From Rhodococcus_G sp042879035 (GTDB lineage Bacteria; Actinomycetota; Actinomycetes; Mycobacteriales; Mycobacteriaceae), in NCBI RefSeq assembly GCF_042879035.1, contig NZ_JBIAOU010000025.1:1-64000 (forward strand): a stretch of DNA of 64,000 nucleotides, given 5' to 3'. The notes beneath the pieces are model-generated. The model saw nothing but the letters and a program-made list of their open reading frames with translations. It did not search any database and had not been told where the DNA came from. The first letter of the stretch is position 1; every line of letters starts with the position of its first letter. Made by a program: the position numbers and the translations under genes. Below, piece by piece: positions 34,313 through 42,004 of this stretch.

Positions 34313-34382
34313 GCGACTCCGTCGCAGTGGTGCACTTTCGGAGGTCCGGGCCCGGGAAAGTGCACCACTGCGACGAAGTCGC
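34313..34382. repeat. Hairpin-repeat copy 2 between convergent genes
   Basis: Nineteen-base perfect arms (34321-34339 and 34356-34374) plus a six-base outer extension (34313-34318 with 34377-34382) make a 70-base hairpin with a 16-base loop. It lies exactly between the stops of the TPM gene and glyS and probably terminates both. Confidence 0.8.
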
Positions 34383-34388
34383 GCGCGC

Positions 34389-35780
34389 CTACGCCCCGAT
34401 CAGACGCTGGGCGAGGTAGCCCTCGACCTTGTCGAGCGAGACCCGCTCCTGCTCCATGCTGTCGCGCTCGCGCACGGTGACGGCCTGGTCCTCGAGGGTG
34501 TCGAAGTCGACCGTGATGCAGAAGGGGGTGCCGATCTCGTCCTGGCGGCGATAGCGACGGCCGATCGCGCCGGCGTCGTCGAACTCGACGTTCCAGTTCT
34601 TGCGCAGCGCTGCCGCGAGGTCCTTGGCCTTCGGGGACAGCGCCTCGTTGCGGCTCAGCGGCAGGACCGCCGCCTTGACCGGCGCGAGTCGGCGGTCGAG
34701 ACGCAGCACGGTCCGCTTGTCGACGCCGCCCTTGGCGTTCGGGGCCTCGTCCTCCTGGTAGGCGTCGACGAGGAAGGCCATCAGCGAGCGGGTCAGGCCG
34801 GCCGCGGGCTCGATGACGTACGGGGTGTAGCGCTCACCGGTCGCCTGGTCGAAGTACTTCAGGTCCTGACCCGACGACTCCTCGTGCACCCGCAGGTCGT
34901 AGTCGGTGCGGTTCGCGACGCCCTCGAGCTCGCCCCACTCGCTGCCCTGGAACTCGAACCGGTACTCGATGTCGACGGTCCGCTTCGAGTAGTGCGACAG
35001 CTTGGCCTCCGGGTGCTCGTAGAGGCGCAGGTTGTCGGGGTTGATGCCGAGGTCGGTGTACCAGGCGAGGCGGGTGTCGATCCAGTACTGGTGCCACTGC
35101 TCGTCCTCGCCCGGCTTGACGAAGAACTCCATCTCCATCTGCTCGAACTCGCGGGTGCGGAAGATGAAGTTGCCGGGCGTGATCTCGTTGCGGAAGCTCT
35201 TGCCGATCTGGCCGATACCGAACGGCGGCTTCTTGCGCGAGGTGGTGAGCACGTTCGCGAAGTTGACGAAGATGCCCTGCGCGGTCTCGGGACGCAGGTA
35301 GTGCAGTCCCTCCTCCGACTCGACCGGGCCGAGGTAGGTCTTGAGCATCATGTTGAAGTCGCGGGGCTCGGTCCACTGCCCGACGGTGCCGCAGTCGGGG
35401 CACACGAGGACGTCCATCGCGACGTCGTCGGGGTTGTCGAGGCCCTTCTTCTCGGCGTACGCCTCCTGCAGGTGGTCCTGACGGTGGCGCTTGTGGCAGT
35501 TCAGGCACTCGACGAGCGGGTCGTTGAAGACGCCGACGTGACCGGACGCGACCCACACCTGACGGGGCAGGATGACCGAGGAGTCGAGGCCGACGACGTC
35601 GTCGCGGCTGGTGACCATCGACCGCCACCACTGCTTCTTGATGTTCTCCTTGAGCTCGACGCCGAGCGGTCCGTAGTCCCAGGCGGACCGGGTACCGCCG
35701 TAGATCTCACCGCACGGGAAGACGAGTCCTCGACGCTTGGCGAGGTTGGCAACGGTTTCGACCTTGGACTTGGGTGCCAC
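34389..35780 (-). CDS. glyS: Glycyl-tRNA synthetase (alpha2 type)
   Basis: The 463-residue class II synthetase begins VETVANLAKRRGLVFPCGEIYGGTRSAWDYGPLG. Motif 2 is FRNEITPGNFIFRTREFEQMEMEFF, and motif 3 includes EPAAGLTRSLMAFL. A zinc-binding insertion (CLNCHKRH ... CPDCG, residues 92-132) is intact. The C-terminal anticodon-binding domain is present. It charges tRNA-Gly. The start is GTG 35780. Locus matches Rv2357c, followed upstream by the zinc regulators. Confidence 0.97.
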   Translation of the reverse strand: MAPKSKVETVANLAKRRGLVFPCGEIYGGTRSAWDYGPLGVELKENIKKQWWRSMVTSRDDVVGLDSSVILPRQVWVASGHVGVFNDPLVECLNCHKRHRQDHLQEAYAEKKGLDNPDDVAMDVLVCPDCGTVGQWTEPRDFNMMLKTYLGPVESEEGLHYLRPETAQGIFVNFANVLTTSRKKPPFGIGQIGKSFRNEITPGNFIFRTREFEQMEMEFFVKPGEDEQWHQYWIDTRLAWYTDLGINPDNLRLYEHPEAKLSHYSKRTVDIEYRFEFQGSEWGELEGVANRTDYDLRVHEESSGQDLKYFDQATGERYTPYVIEPAAGLTRSLMAFLVDAYQEDEAPNAKGGVDKRTVLRLDRRLAPVKAAVLPLSRNEALSPKAKDLAAALRKNWNVEFDDAGAIGRRYRRQDEIGTPFCITVDFDTLEDQAVTVRERDSMEQERVSLDKVEGYLAQRLIGA

Positions 35781-35875
35781 TGGGAAAGCTCTCCATCTGG
35801 GTAATAGATGCCGTGTGGGTAGGGGGCCTAGCGTTCCCCAGCCTATCCGTCGGGACCCCCGTCACCCCAATTTGG

Positions 35876-35903
35876 TTTGACATGCATACTCGTGCATATC
35901 AAA
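35876..35903. promoter_or_regulatory. Candidate SmtB-type operator
   Basis: Inverted arms TTTGACATGCA (35876-35886) and TGCATATCAAA (35893-35903) pair with one mismatch around a 6-base spacer, in the 228-base interval between glyS and the ArsR/SmtB gene. ArsR-family operators are A/T-rich imperfect repeats like this, so autoregulation of smtB-zur is likely. Confidence 0.6.
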
Positions 35904-36008
35904 ATGGATACGGTTTGCAATAAGGTGTCGATGCGGAACCCGATTCCGGCAGGGATTCGACCGCACCACGATCGACCACACGACCACCGCCGAGCCGAAG
36001 GAGCGCGC

Positions 36009-36377
36009 GTGAGCATCACCGATGCCGACGACCTGCGCGACCATCCCGGCGAGCACGAGCCGAACCTCTCCCCACCCCCCGCGGTCGTCCCCGGCCGGGA
36101 AACCCTCGACACCGCGGGCGACATCCTGCGCGCGCTCGCGGCGCCGGTCCGGATCGCCATCGTCCTCCAGCTCCACGAGGCGCAGCGCTGCGTGCACGAG
36201 CTCGTCGACGCACTCGGGGTGACGCAGCCGCTGATCAGTCAGCACCTGCGAGTCCTCAAGTCCGCGGGCGTCGTTCGCGGCGAACGTTCGGGACGCGAGG
36301 TCGTGTACCGGCTCGTGGACGACCACCTGGCCCACATCGTGGTCGACGCCGTCGCCCACGCCGAGGAAGGACAGTGA
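36009..36377 (+). CDS. smtB: ArsR/SmtB family zinc-responsive repressor
   Basis: The 122-residue protein has an ArsR winged helix (LRALAAPVRIAIVLQLHEAQRCVHELVDALGVTQPLISQHLRVL). The C-terminal helix has the alpha5 zinc-site pattern D-x-H-x10-H-x2-E (DDHLAH ... AHAEE), with all four ligand positions present. It should release DNA when zinc is bound. GTG 36009 follows AAGGAG. It precedes zur by one base, as in Rv2358-Rv2359, giving a paired zinc-excess and zinc-limitation sensor operon. Confidence 0.9.
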   Translation: MSITDADDLRDHPGEHEPNLSPPPAVVPGRETLDTAGDILRALAAPVRIAIVLQLHEAQRCVHELVDALGVTQPLISQHLRVLKSAGVVRGERSGREVVYRLVDDHLAHIVVDAVAHAEEGQ

Positions 36378-36378
36378 C

Positions 36379-36798
36379 GTGACCGAGAAGCCCGGCCAGC
36401 GCACCCCCGTCGCCGTGGGAGTGCGCGCGACCAAGCAGCGCAGCGCCATCTCGGCACTCCTGGACGAGATCGACGAGTTCCGGTCCGCGCAGGATCTTCA
36501 CGACGAGCTCCGCAAGCGCGGCGAGGGCATCGGCCTGACGACCGTGTACCGGACCCTGCAAACCCTCGCCGACGCGGGCGCCGTCGACATGCTGCGCACC
36601 GACACCGGCGAGTCGGTGTATCGCCGCTGCTCGTCCGGCCATCACCACCACCTCGTGTGCCGGTCCTGCGGGTTCACCGTCGAGGTCGACGGCCCGGAGG
36701 TCGAGCAGTGGTCGCAGACGATCGCCGACGCGAACGGGTTCACCGACGTCAGCCACACCGTCGAGATCTTCGGGACCTGCCGCACCTGCAGCGCCTGA
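36379..36798 (+). CDS. zur: Fur-family zinc uptake regulator
   Basis: The 139-residue Fur-family protein has the winged helix (SAQDLHDELRKRGEGIGLTTVYRTLQTLADAGAVD), the HHHH-containing dimerisation segment SGHHHHLVCRSCG and the paired CxxC motifs CRSC and CRTC of the structural zinc site. It represses zinc-uptake and alternative ribosomal protein genes when zinc is sufficient. The GTG start is two bases past the smtB stop. Corresponds to FurB/Zur Rv2359. Confidence 0.93.
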   Translation: MTEKPGQRTPVAVGVRATKQRSAISALLDEIDEFRSAQDLHDELRKRGEGIGLTTVYRTLQTLADAGAVDMLRTDTGESVYRRCSSGHHHHLVCRSCGFTVEVDGPEVEQWSQTIADANGFTDVSHTVEIFGTCRTCSA

Positions 36799-36819
36799 CC
36801 GCTCGCCGCCCACGCAAGG

Positions 36820-36838
36820 CGTCAACCAAGGGTTGACG
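36820..36838. promoter_or_regulatory. Upstream palindrome of the ClpC2-like gene
   Basis: CGTCAACC (36820-36827) and GGTTGACG (36831-36838) form a perfect inverted repeat with a 3-base spacer. The half-site GTCAAC recurs in the second palindrome, whose centre is 28 bases downstream. Likely operator. Confidence 0.65.
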
Positions 36839-36841
36839 ATC

Positions 36842-36872
36842 GTCATGCGTCAACCTAGAGTTGACGCATGAC
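36842..36872. promoter_or_regulatory. Second palindrome, covering the start codon
   Basis: Thirteen-base perfect arms (36842-36854 and 36860-36872) around a 5-base spacer. The ATG start at 36868 lies within the right arm, so binding would block transcription start and there is no ribosome-binding site; the message is probably leaderless. Confidence 0.75.
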
Positions 36873-37596
36873 CGAACCGACGCCTCTCACCCCGAAGATC
36901 CGGCTCGACGACCTGATCGACGCGATCAAGAAGGTGCACACCGACCCGCTCGACCAACTGTCCGATGCGGTGCTGGCGGCCGACCACCTCGGCGACGTCG
37001 CCGACCACCTGATCGGCCACTTCGTCGACCAGGCCCGACGCACCGGTGCGTCCTGGACCGACATCGGCCGCAGCATGGGCGTCAGCAAGCAGGCCGCGCA
37101 GAAACGGTTCACCCCCAAGGATCCCGGCAACCTCGACCCGAACCAGGGCTTCAACCAGTTCACCCCGCGCGCCCGCAACGTCGTGGCCGCGGCCCACAAC
37201 GAGGCGAAGGCCGCGGGCGCCACCGAGGTCACCCCCGCACACCTGGCCCTCGGTCTGTTGAGCGAACCGGAGTCTCTCGCGATCCTGCTTCTCGCCAGGC
37301 AGTCGGTGACCGTGGAGGCCGTCCGGGAGGCCGTCACCGCGACGCTGCCCGCCCCGGTCGTCGAGACACCCGAACTGCTCCCCTACGACGCCGCCGCCCG
37401 CAAGGCACTGGAACTGACCTTCCGGCAGGCACTTCGTCTCGGCCACAACTACATCGGCACCGAACACATTCTCCTGGCACTGCTCGAGGTCGAGGACGGC
37501 AACGGCCCCCTGGCCGGGGTCGGAGTCGACCGGGACCGTCTCGAGGCCGACCTCACCGCCGCCCTCGAGGCACTGAGCCCGAAGCCGGCGAACTGA
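36868..37596 (+). CDS. clpC2: ClpC2-like protein: helix-turn-helix plus double ClpN domain
   Basis: A 242-residue protein without any ATPase domain. Residues 60-81 form a helix-turn-helix (GASWTDIGRSMGVSKQAAQKRF). Two ClpN repeats follow: FNQFTPRARNVVAAAHNEAKAAG with VTPAHLALGLL (about 96-132) and DAAARKALELTFRQALRLGHNYIGTEHILLALL (about 175-207). This is the layout of mycobacterial ClpC2 (Rv2667), reported to bind ClpC1-targeting antibiotics such as cyclomarin and to act on its own promoter. Two palindromes at the start support autoregulation here. Single gene, convergent with the aldehyde dehydrogenase. Confidence 0.85.
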   Translation: MTEPTPLTPKIRLDDLIDAIKKVHTDPLDQLSDAVLAADHLGDVADHLIGHFVDQARRTGASWTDIGRSMGVSKQAAQKRFTPKDPGNLDPNQGFNQFTPRARNVVAAAHNEAKAAGATEVTPAHLALGLLSEPESLAILLLARQSVTVEAVREAVTATLPAPVVETPELLPYDAAARKALELTFRQALRLGHNYIGTEHILLALLEVEDGNGPLAGVGVDRDRLEADLTAALEALSPKPAN

Positions 37597-37613
37597 CCCG
37601 CGCGTCTCGCCCG

Positions 37614-37669
37614 GTGGTGCAGATTCGGACCCTGCGACCTCCGTTTCTGCACCACTGCGGCGGAGCCGC
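37614..37669. repeat. Hairpin-repeat copy 3 between convergent genes
   Basis: Ten-base arms (37614-37623 and 37646-37655) with a 22-base loop. The right flank 37650-37669 is identical over 20 bases to 30209-30228 of copy 1, and in both the next element is a minus-strand TAG stop. A bidirectional terminator role is likely. Confidence 0.75.
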
Positions 37670-39078
37670 TACCGGAACAGCCGACGCAGGAGCGCCTGCG
37701 CCCGGTCGGTGTACGGCGGGTAGGCGAACCGGGGGTCGGGCCTGAACGGCTTGACCAGCACGGCCTTTCGATGGCTGAGCTCCTCGAACCCCCACCTGCC
37801 GGTGTACCGGCCCGTCCCACTGGCGCCGACCCCGCCGAAGGGCAGCTGCGGGGCCGAGTACTGATAAATCAGCTGGTTCACCACCATGCCGCCGGCACTG
37901 ACCTCGGCGAGTACCCGGCGACGGGTGTCCGCCGAGCGCGTGAACACGTAGGCGGCCAGGGGTTTCGGTCGGGCGTTGACGAATGCGATGGCCTCGTCCA
38001 CGGTGTCGATCGCCAGCACCGGCAGGATCGGGCCGAAGATCTCCTCCGTCATCAGCGGTTCGTCCACCTCCGGATCCACCAGTACGGTCGGCTCGACCGT
38101 GAGGCTCGACCGATCCGCTCCCCCACCCAGCGCCACGGTGGCTCGCGTGGACGCGAGGTATCCGGCGATCCGGTCGAAATGGCGTTCGTTGACGATCCTC
38201 ACGCCCGGCGTCGGAGCCTCGGCTCGGAACTCCTCGAACGTCGAACCGAGGCGATCGACCAACTCGTCGCGCACCGCCCTCTCGACCAGTAGGTAGTCGG
38301 GAGCCATGCAGACCTGCCCGGAGTTGAGCAGCTTCGCCCACGCGATCCGGCGAGCCGTCACCTCGAGATCCGCGTCGGCGGTGACGATCACCGGGCTCTT
38401 ACCACCCAGCTCCAGCGTGACCGGGGTGAGGTGTGGTGCCGCCGCGGCCATCACCTTCCGCCCGATGTCGGTGCCCCCGGTGAAGAAACAGTGGTCGACG
38501 CCCTGGGCGAGCACTGCCTGGGTGACCGCTCCGTCACCCTCGACCACGACGACCGCGTCGGAGTCCAGATACTCGGGAACCAACCGTGCGAGCAGCCGTG
38601 ATGTGGCCGGGGTGAGCTCGGACGGTTTGATCACCGCACAGTTGCCTGCGGCAACGGCCGCGACGAGCGGGTTGAGTGCCAGGGTCACCGGTGCGTTCCA
38701 CGGAACGACGATCAGTACCACCCCGAGCGGCTCGTGCTGCACCCACCCGACCGCGGGCATCATGTTCATCGACAGCGGGCGCAACCTGCGGCGCATCCAG
38801 CGACGTACCCGGGCACGGGCGTACGCGGCTTCCGACCGGGGCGAGGACCCATCCAGCAGCCACGTCTCGAACGCGTCGCGCCCGAGGTCGTCGGCAAGCG
38901 CCTGCGCGATCTCGTCTTCCCGCTCGACGACGAGTCGCTCGATACCCGCGAGTTGGGCGATCCGCCACCGCGCGGATCTGGTGCGTCCGGTCGCGAACGT
39001 GCGCCGCAGGTCGGCCACGACGCGCCCGACGTCAGCGGGCGTCTCGACGATCCGGGTTCCCTGATCGATTCCCATCAT
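37669..39078 (-). CDS. Aldehyde dehydrogenase
   Basis: The 469-residue NAD(P)-dependent aldehyde dehydrogenase has the oxyanion asparagine in VVPWNAPVTLAL, the catalytic glutamate in VTLELGGKSPVIV and the catalytic cysteine in LLNSGQVCMAPDYLLVE. PFGGVGASGTGRYTGRWGFEELSHRKAV near the end marks the class 3-like (fatty aldehyde/coniferyl aldehyde) group. GAGG lies upstream of the double ATG; 39078 is taken, 39075 is equally possible. Monocistronic by position. Confidence 0.92.
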   Translation of the reverse strand: MMGIDQGTRIVETPADVGRVVADLRRTFATGRTRSARWRIAQLAGIERLVVEREDEIAQALADDLGRDAFETWLLDGSSPRSEAAYARARVRRWMRRRLRPLSMNMMPAVGWVQHEPLGVVLIVVPWNAPVTLALNPLVAAVAAGNCAVIKPSELTPATSRLLARLVPEYLDSDAVVVVEGDGAVTQAVLAQGVDHCFFTGGTDIGRKVMAAAAPHLTPVTLELGGKSPVIVTADADLEVTARRIAWAKLLNSGQVCMAPDYLLVERAVRDELVDRLGSTFEEFRAEAPTPGVRIVNERHFDRIAGYLASTRATVALGGGADRSSLTVEPTVLVDPEVDEPLMTEEIFGPILPVLAIDTVDEAIAFVNARPKPLAAYVFTRSADTRRRVLAEVSAGGMVVNQLIYQYSAPQLPFGGVGASGTGRYTGRWGFEELSHRKAVLVKPFRPDPRFAYPPYTDRAQALLRRLFR

Positions 39079-39244
39079 CGCCACCTCGGCTCGGCTGCGG
39101 AATCTTCCCCGCCCACGGGAACCGCTCGACGGTGGGTTCCTCCCCGGGCGGCGGATTCCCGACCGACGATACGACGGTTCCGATCCGGCCGACAGCATCG
39201 TTCGCCGGGGTAGCAACCCGTCGGCACGACGAGGTGGTTGACCG

Positions 39245-39448
39245 TCAGTCGTAGGTGACGCCGGTGATCGCCGAGATGACGTCGAGCAGGTGCGCGACCA
39301 CGTACCCGAACAGGGCCAACCCGAGGGCCACGATCGATGCGAGGGCGATCCACGCGAGCACGCGGATCGGTGCGCCCGCTTCGGTCCGGCCACCGAGGAT
39401 CCGGAAGAACAGAACGACGAGATCGATCAGTCGAACCAGCATGATCAT
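39245..39448 (-). CDS. Small membrane protein (67 residues)
   Basis: Two hydrophobic helices (about residues 4-18 and 30-56) joined by a short charged loop (GGRTEAGAPIR). GGAGGG lies 11 bases upstream of ATG 39448. It follows a second small membrane gene by 31 bases, so they are probably cotranscribed. No family recognised. The 166 bases between this gene and the aldehyde dehydrogenase start hold nothing I can support. Confidence 0.65.
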   Translation of the reverse strand: MIMLVRLIDLVVLFFRILGGRTEAGAPIRVLAWIALASIVALGLALFGYVVAHLLDVISAITGVTYD

Positions 39449-39479
39449 CGACGGACCGCCCTCCTCACCCGATCCCGCG

Positions 39480-39701
39480 TCACGTCATGCACACATTCGA
39501 GAAGGTGAGCACCGGCCAGCACACGATCGATCCCAGGAACGAGATCACCACGTCGAGGCCGTGGAGGTTGCTGAGATGATCCGTGTGCGTGAGCGTCCAC
39601 ACGACGCCCATCGCGAAGTACGGAATGCCCACCAGGATCAGGAGCCCGAGAAACTCGGAGACCTTCATCTCGTAGTGCAGGATTCGGTCGAGCACATTCA
39701 T
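39480..39701 (-). CDS. Small membrane protein (73 residues)
   Basis: Two hydrophobic segments (FLGLLILVGIPYFAMGVVWTL and VVISFLGSIVCWPVLTF) separated by a polar turn with THTDHLSNLHGLD. AAGGGGG lies upstream of ATG 39701. First of a probable two-gene unit of tiny membrane proteins. Compositions are coding-like, with phase-consistent high GC at third positions. Function unknown. Confidence 0.65.
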   Translation of the reverse strand: MNVLDRILHYEMKVSEFLGLLILVGIPYFAMGVVWTLTHTDHLSNLHGLDVVISFLGSIVCWPVLTFSNVCMT

Positions 39702-39822
39702 GTGGCGGTGTCCCCCTTCGCGTTGTTCGTCCTGCGTCCCGGCCCAGTGGACCGGGACGCACCCCCTTGCGCACGATGTTAACAGCCATTCGCACGGGAC
39801 GAGCCCGAATGGAACACCGACC

Positions 39823-39862
39823 AGTTGTGATGTCCAGGGAGGTTGGTCCGGACATCACAACT
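39823..39862. terminator. Hairpin at the stop codon of the Rv2360c-like gene
   Basis: Perfect 13-base arms AGTTGTGATGTCC (39823-39835) and its complement (39850-39862), 14-base loop. The right arm reaches into the minus-strand TAG stop at 39861-39863. Probably terminates the recO-uppS unit. Confidence 0.7.
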
Positions 39863-40262
39863 AGGCCAGCAGACCCCGCCGGCTCTCCTCGATGCCCGAC
39901 AGCACGAGGAGCAGCATCGTCGTCAGCGCGTCGTCGGCGAGGCCGGCGGCGGGGAAGGTGTAGCGCAGGACGACGTCCGCGAGCCGGCCACGGGTGATCA
40001 CCGAGACCAGCCCGAACTGCAGTCCGGCGTTCTTGTCGGCGACCCGCTTGTGCAGTGTCGTGCTCACCGGTCGGTCCCAGGCCAGCACCGCCGTCAGCGC
40101 GAGCACGTCCAGGCCCGGCGCCAGCGTCACCGCCTGCAGCGAGCACAACGCGCCGGCGTACTCGAAACCCAGTGACCCGTCGTCGGTTTCGGTGACGGCG
40201 ACGAACGGTGCGAGCACGTCGCGGGCGTGCCCCCTCAGCGCCTCGGCGGCGTCGGCGCTCAC
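39861..40262 (-). CDS. Conserved hypothetical protein after uppS (Rv2360c-like)
   Basis: The 133-residue protein is a mixed alpha/beta sequence resembling type III secretion-chaperone/YbjN-like folds: FVAVTETDDGSLGFEYAGALCSLQAVTLAPGLDVLALTAVLAW, then GLQFGLVSVITRGRLADVVLRYTFPAAG and a C-terminal helix. The family link is an impression, not a firm assignment. GTG 40262 overlaps the uppS stop by four bases, so it is translated with uppS. Same place as Rv2360c. Confidence 0.75.
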   Translation of the reverse strand: MSADAAEALRGHARDVLAPFVAVTETDDGSLGFEYAGALCSLQAVTLAPGLDVLALTAVLAWDRPVSTTLHKRVADKNAGLQFGLVSVITRGRLADVVLRYTFPAAGLADDALTTMLLLVLSGIEESRRGLLA

Positions 40263-41071
40263 TGCTCCTTCACCCCGCCGAATCTCCTGTCGCGCGAGGC
40301 GAACTCGACACAGGCGGCCCACAGGTCGCGACGGTCGAAGTCGGGGAAGAGCTTCTCCTGGAACACCATCTCCGCGTACGCCGACTGCCAGATCAGGAAG
40401 TTCGACGTCCGCAACTCCCCGGACGGCCGCAGGAACAGGTCGACGTCCGGCATGTCCGGCTCGTCGAGGTACTTCGCAACGGTCGCCTCGGTGACCTTCT
40501 CCGGGTTGATCTCCCCGGCCGCGACGCGACGCGCGATCTCCCGTACGGCGTCGGCGATCTCGGCGCGTCCGCCGTAGTTGACGCACATGGTCAGCGTCAT
40601 CACGTCGTTGTCCTTGGTCAGTTCCTCGGCGATCTCGAGTTCCCTGATCACCGACGCCCACAGCCGGGGCCGCCGCCCGGCCCAACGCACGCGCACGCCC
40701 ATCTCGTGCATCTCGTCGCGTCGCCGCCTGATCACGTCCCGGTTGAAGCCCATCAGGAATCTGACCTCGTCGGGACTGCGCTTCCAGTTCTCGGTGGAGA
40801 ACGCGTACGCCGACAGCCACGTGACCCCGACCTCGATGCAGCCTTCCACGGTGTCCATCAGCACCGCCTCACCGCGTTCGTGGCCCGCGGTGCGGGGCAG
40901 CCCGCGCTCCTGCGCCCAGCGGCCGTTGCCGTCCATCACCAACGCGACGTGCCGCGGGATCAGTTCCGGTTGGATGATCGGGGCCCGCGCCCCGGACGGG
41001 TGCGGGCTCGGGGGCCGGATCTGCCGGTCAGGCGAGGCTTGCGGTGCGCGTCGTCGGATCACGCTGTTCAT
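40259..41071 (-). CDS. uppS: Isoprenyl transferase (undecaprenyl/decaprenyl diphosphate synthase)
   Basis: The 270-residue cis-prenyltransferase has HVALVMDGNGRWAQERGLPRTAGHERGEAV with the catalytic aspartate, SAYAFSTENWKRSPDEV, CVNYGGRAEI and DVDLFLRPSGELRTSNFLIWQSAYAE. It makes the lipid carrier for peptidoglycan and arabinogalactan. The ATG at 41071 lies inside the 3' end of recO (44-base overlap). The position matches Rv2361c, a decaprenyl diphosphate synthase in M. tuberculosis; chain length here is not predictable. Confidence 0.95.
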   Translation of the reverse strand: MNSVIRRRAPQASPDRQIRPPSPHPSGARAPIIQPELIPRHVALVMDGNGRWAQERGLPRTAGHERGEAVLMDTVEGCIEVGVTWLSAYAFSTENWKRSPDEVRFLMGFNRDVIRRRRDEMHEMGVRVRWAGRRPRLWASVIRELEIAEELTKDNDVMTLTMCVNYGGRAEIADAVREIARRVAAGEINPEKVTEATVAKYLDEPDMPDVDLFLRPSGELRTSNFLIWQSAYAEMVFQEKLFPDFDRRDLWAACVEFASRDRRFGGVKEQ

Positions 41072-41837
41072 CCTGCCGGACACCCTCGTCGACAGCGGCA
41101 TGCGGCCGGGACCGTTCGATCAGCGGCAGCGTCCGCAGCTGTCGTTCCAGGTGCCACTGCAGGTGCGCGGCCACCAGACCGGAGGCCTGCGAACGCACCG
41201 CCGGGTCGACCGTCTCGGTGAACGCCCACTCGCCACGGTCGAGGGCGGCCATCAGGTCCAGCACGCCCGGCGCCGGGGTGGCCGCACCGGGCGGGCGGCA
41301 GTGCACGCACACCACTCCCCCGGCGGCGACGTGGAAGGCGCGGTGCGGTCCGGGTGCGGCGCAGCGGGCACACTCGTCGAGGGCGGGCGCCCAGCCCGCG
41401 AATCCCATCGCCCGCAGCAGATACGCGTCGAGCACCAGCTCGGGAGGGCGGATCTGGTCGCTGACGGCGCGGAGCGCGCCGACCGTGAGGCGGTGCAACC
41501 GGGGCGCGGGGGCCCGCTCCTCTCCGGCGAGACGCTCGGCAGTCTCGAGAATCGCGCAGGCCGTGGTGTACCGGCCGTAGTCGTCGACGATGTCGGTGGC
41601 GAAGGCGTCGAGGGTCTGCACCTGGGTGACGACGTCGAGGTTGCGTCCCGGATAGAGCTGGACGTCGACGTGCGCGAACGGTTCGAGCCGGGCACCGAAC
41701 TTCGACTTCGTCCGGCGCACCCCCTTGGCGACCGCCCGCACCAGGCCGTGCTGCCGGGTGAGCAGCGTGACGATCCGGTCCGCCTCGCCCAGCTTGTGCT
41801 GGCGCAGCACCACCGCATGATCCCGGTACAACCTCAC
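41028..41837 (-). CDS. recO: DNA repair protein RecO
   Basis: The 269-residue protein has an N-terminal OB fold (LYRDHAVVLRQHKLGEADRIVTLLTRQHGLVRAVAKGVRRTKSKFGARLEPF) and a C-terminal domain with a CxxC...CxxC zinc knuckle (CARC near residue 160, CVHC near 183). It loads RecA onto SSB-coated DNA with RecR. The C-terminal 15 residues overlap the start of uppS, as in mycobacteria (Rv2362c). GTG 41837. Confidence 0.95.
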   Translation of the reverse strand: MRLYRDHAVVLRQHKLGEADRIVTLLTRQHGLVRAVAKGVRRTKSKFGARLEPFAHVDVQLYPGRNLDVVTQVQTLDAFATDIVDDYGRYTTACAILETAERLAGEERAPAPRLHRLTVGALRAVSDQIRPPELVLDAYLLRAMGFAGWAPALDECARCAAPGPHRAFHVAAGGVVCVHCRPPGAATPAPGVLDLMAALDRGEWAFTETVDPAVRSQASGLVAAHLQWHLERQLRTLPLIERSRPHAAVDEGVRQDEQRDPTTRTASLA

Positions 41838-41975
41838 TGTCGGATTGTCCCACGCGGGTGTGACCGGACCCAGCTCACACTCCGCGGCGCTTCCGGCGGG
41901 AACCGCGCGTCGGCCGGCGTCACCGTGCACCCGCTTCGGCGAAACGCCTGCGAGCCGCCACCACCCCCGGATACT

Positions 41976-41991
41976 GTTCGTTCGAACGAAC
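41976..41991. promoter_or_regulatory. Perfect 16-base palindrome, likely TetR operator
   Basis: GTTCGTTCGAACGAAC is a perfect palindrome 13 bases upstream of the amidase start. The downstream TetR-family gene is the obvious ligand, making amidase-tetR an autoregulated unit. It can also be read as two overlapping TTCGAA-type half-sites. Confidence 0.7.
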
Positions 41992-42004
41992 GGGGGAGGT
42001 CGGC

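Noticed and set aside
35781..36008. T-box or glycine riboswitch controlling glyS
   Set aside because: The leader is short on the glyS side and contains no T-box core or glycine aptamer-like structure; the only signal is an ArsR-type repeat for the divergent genes.
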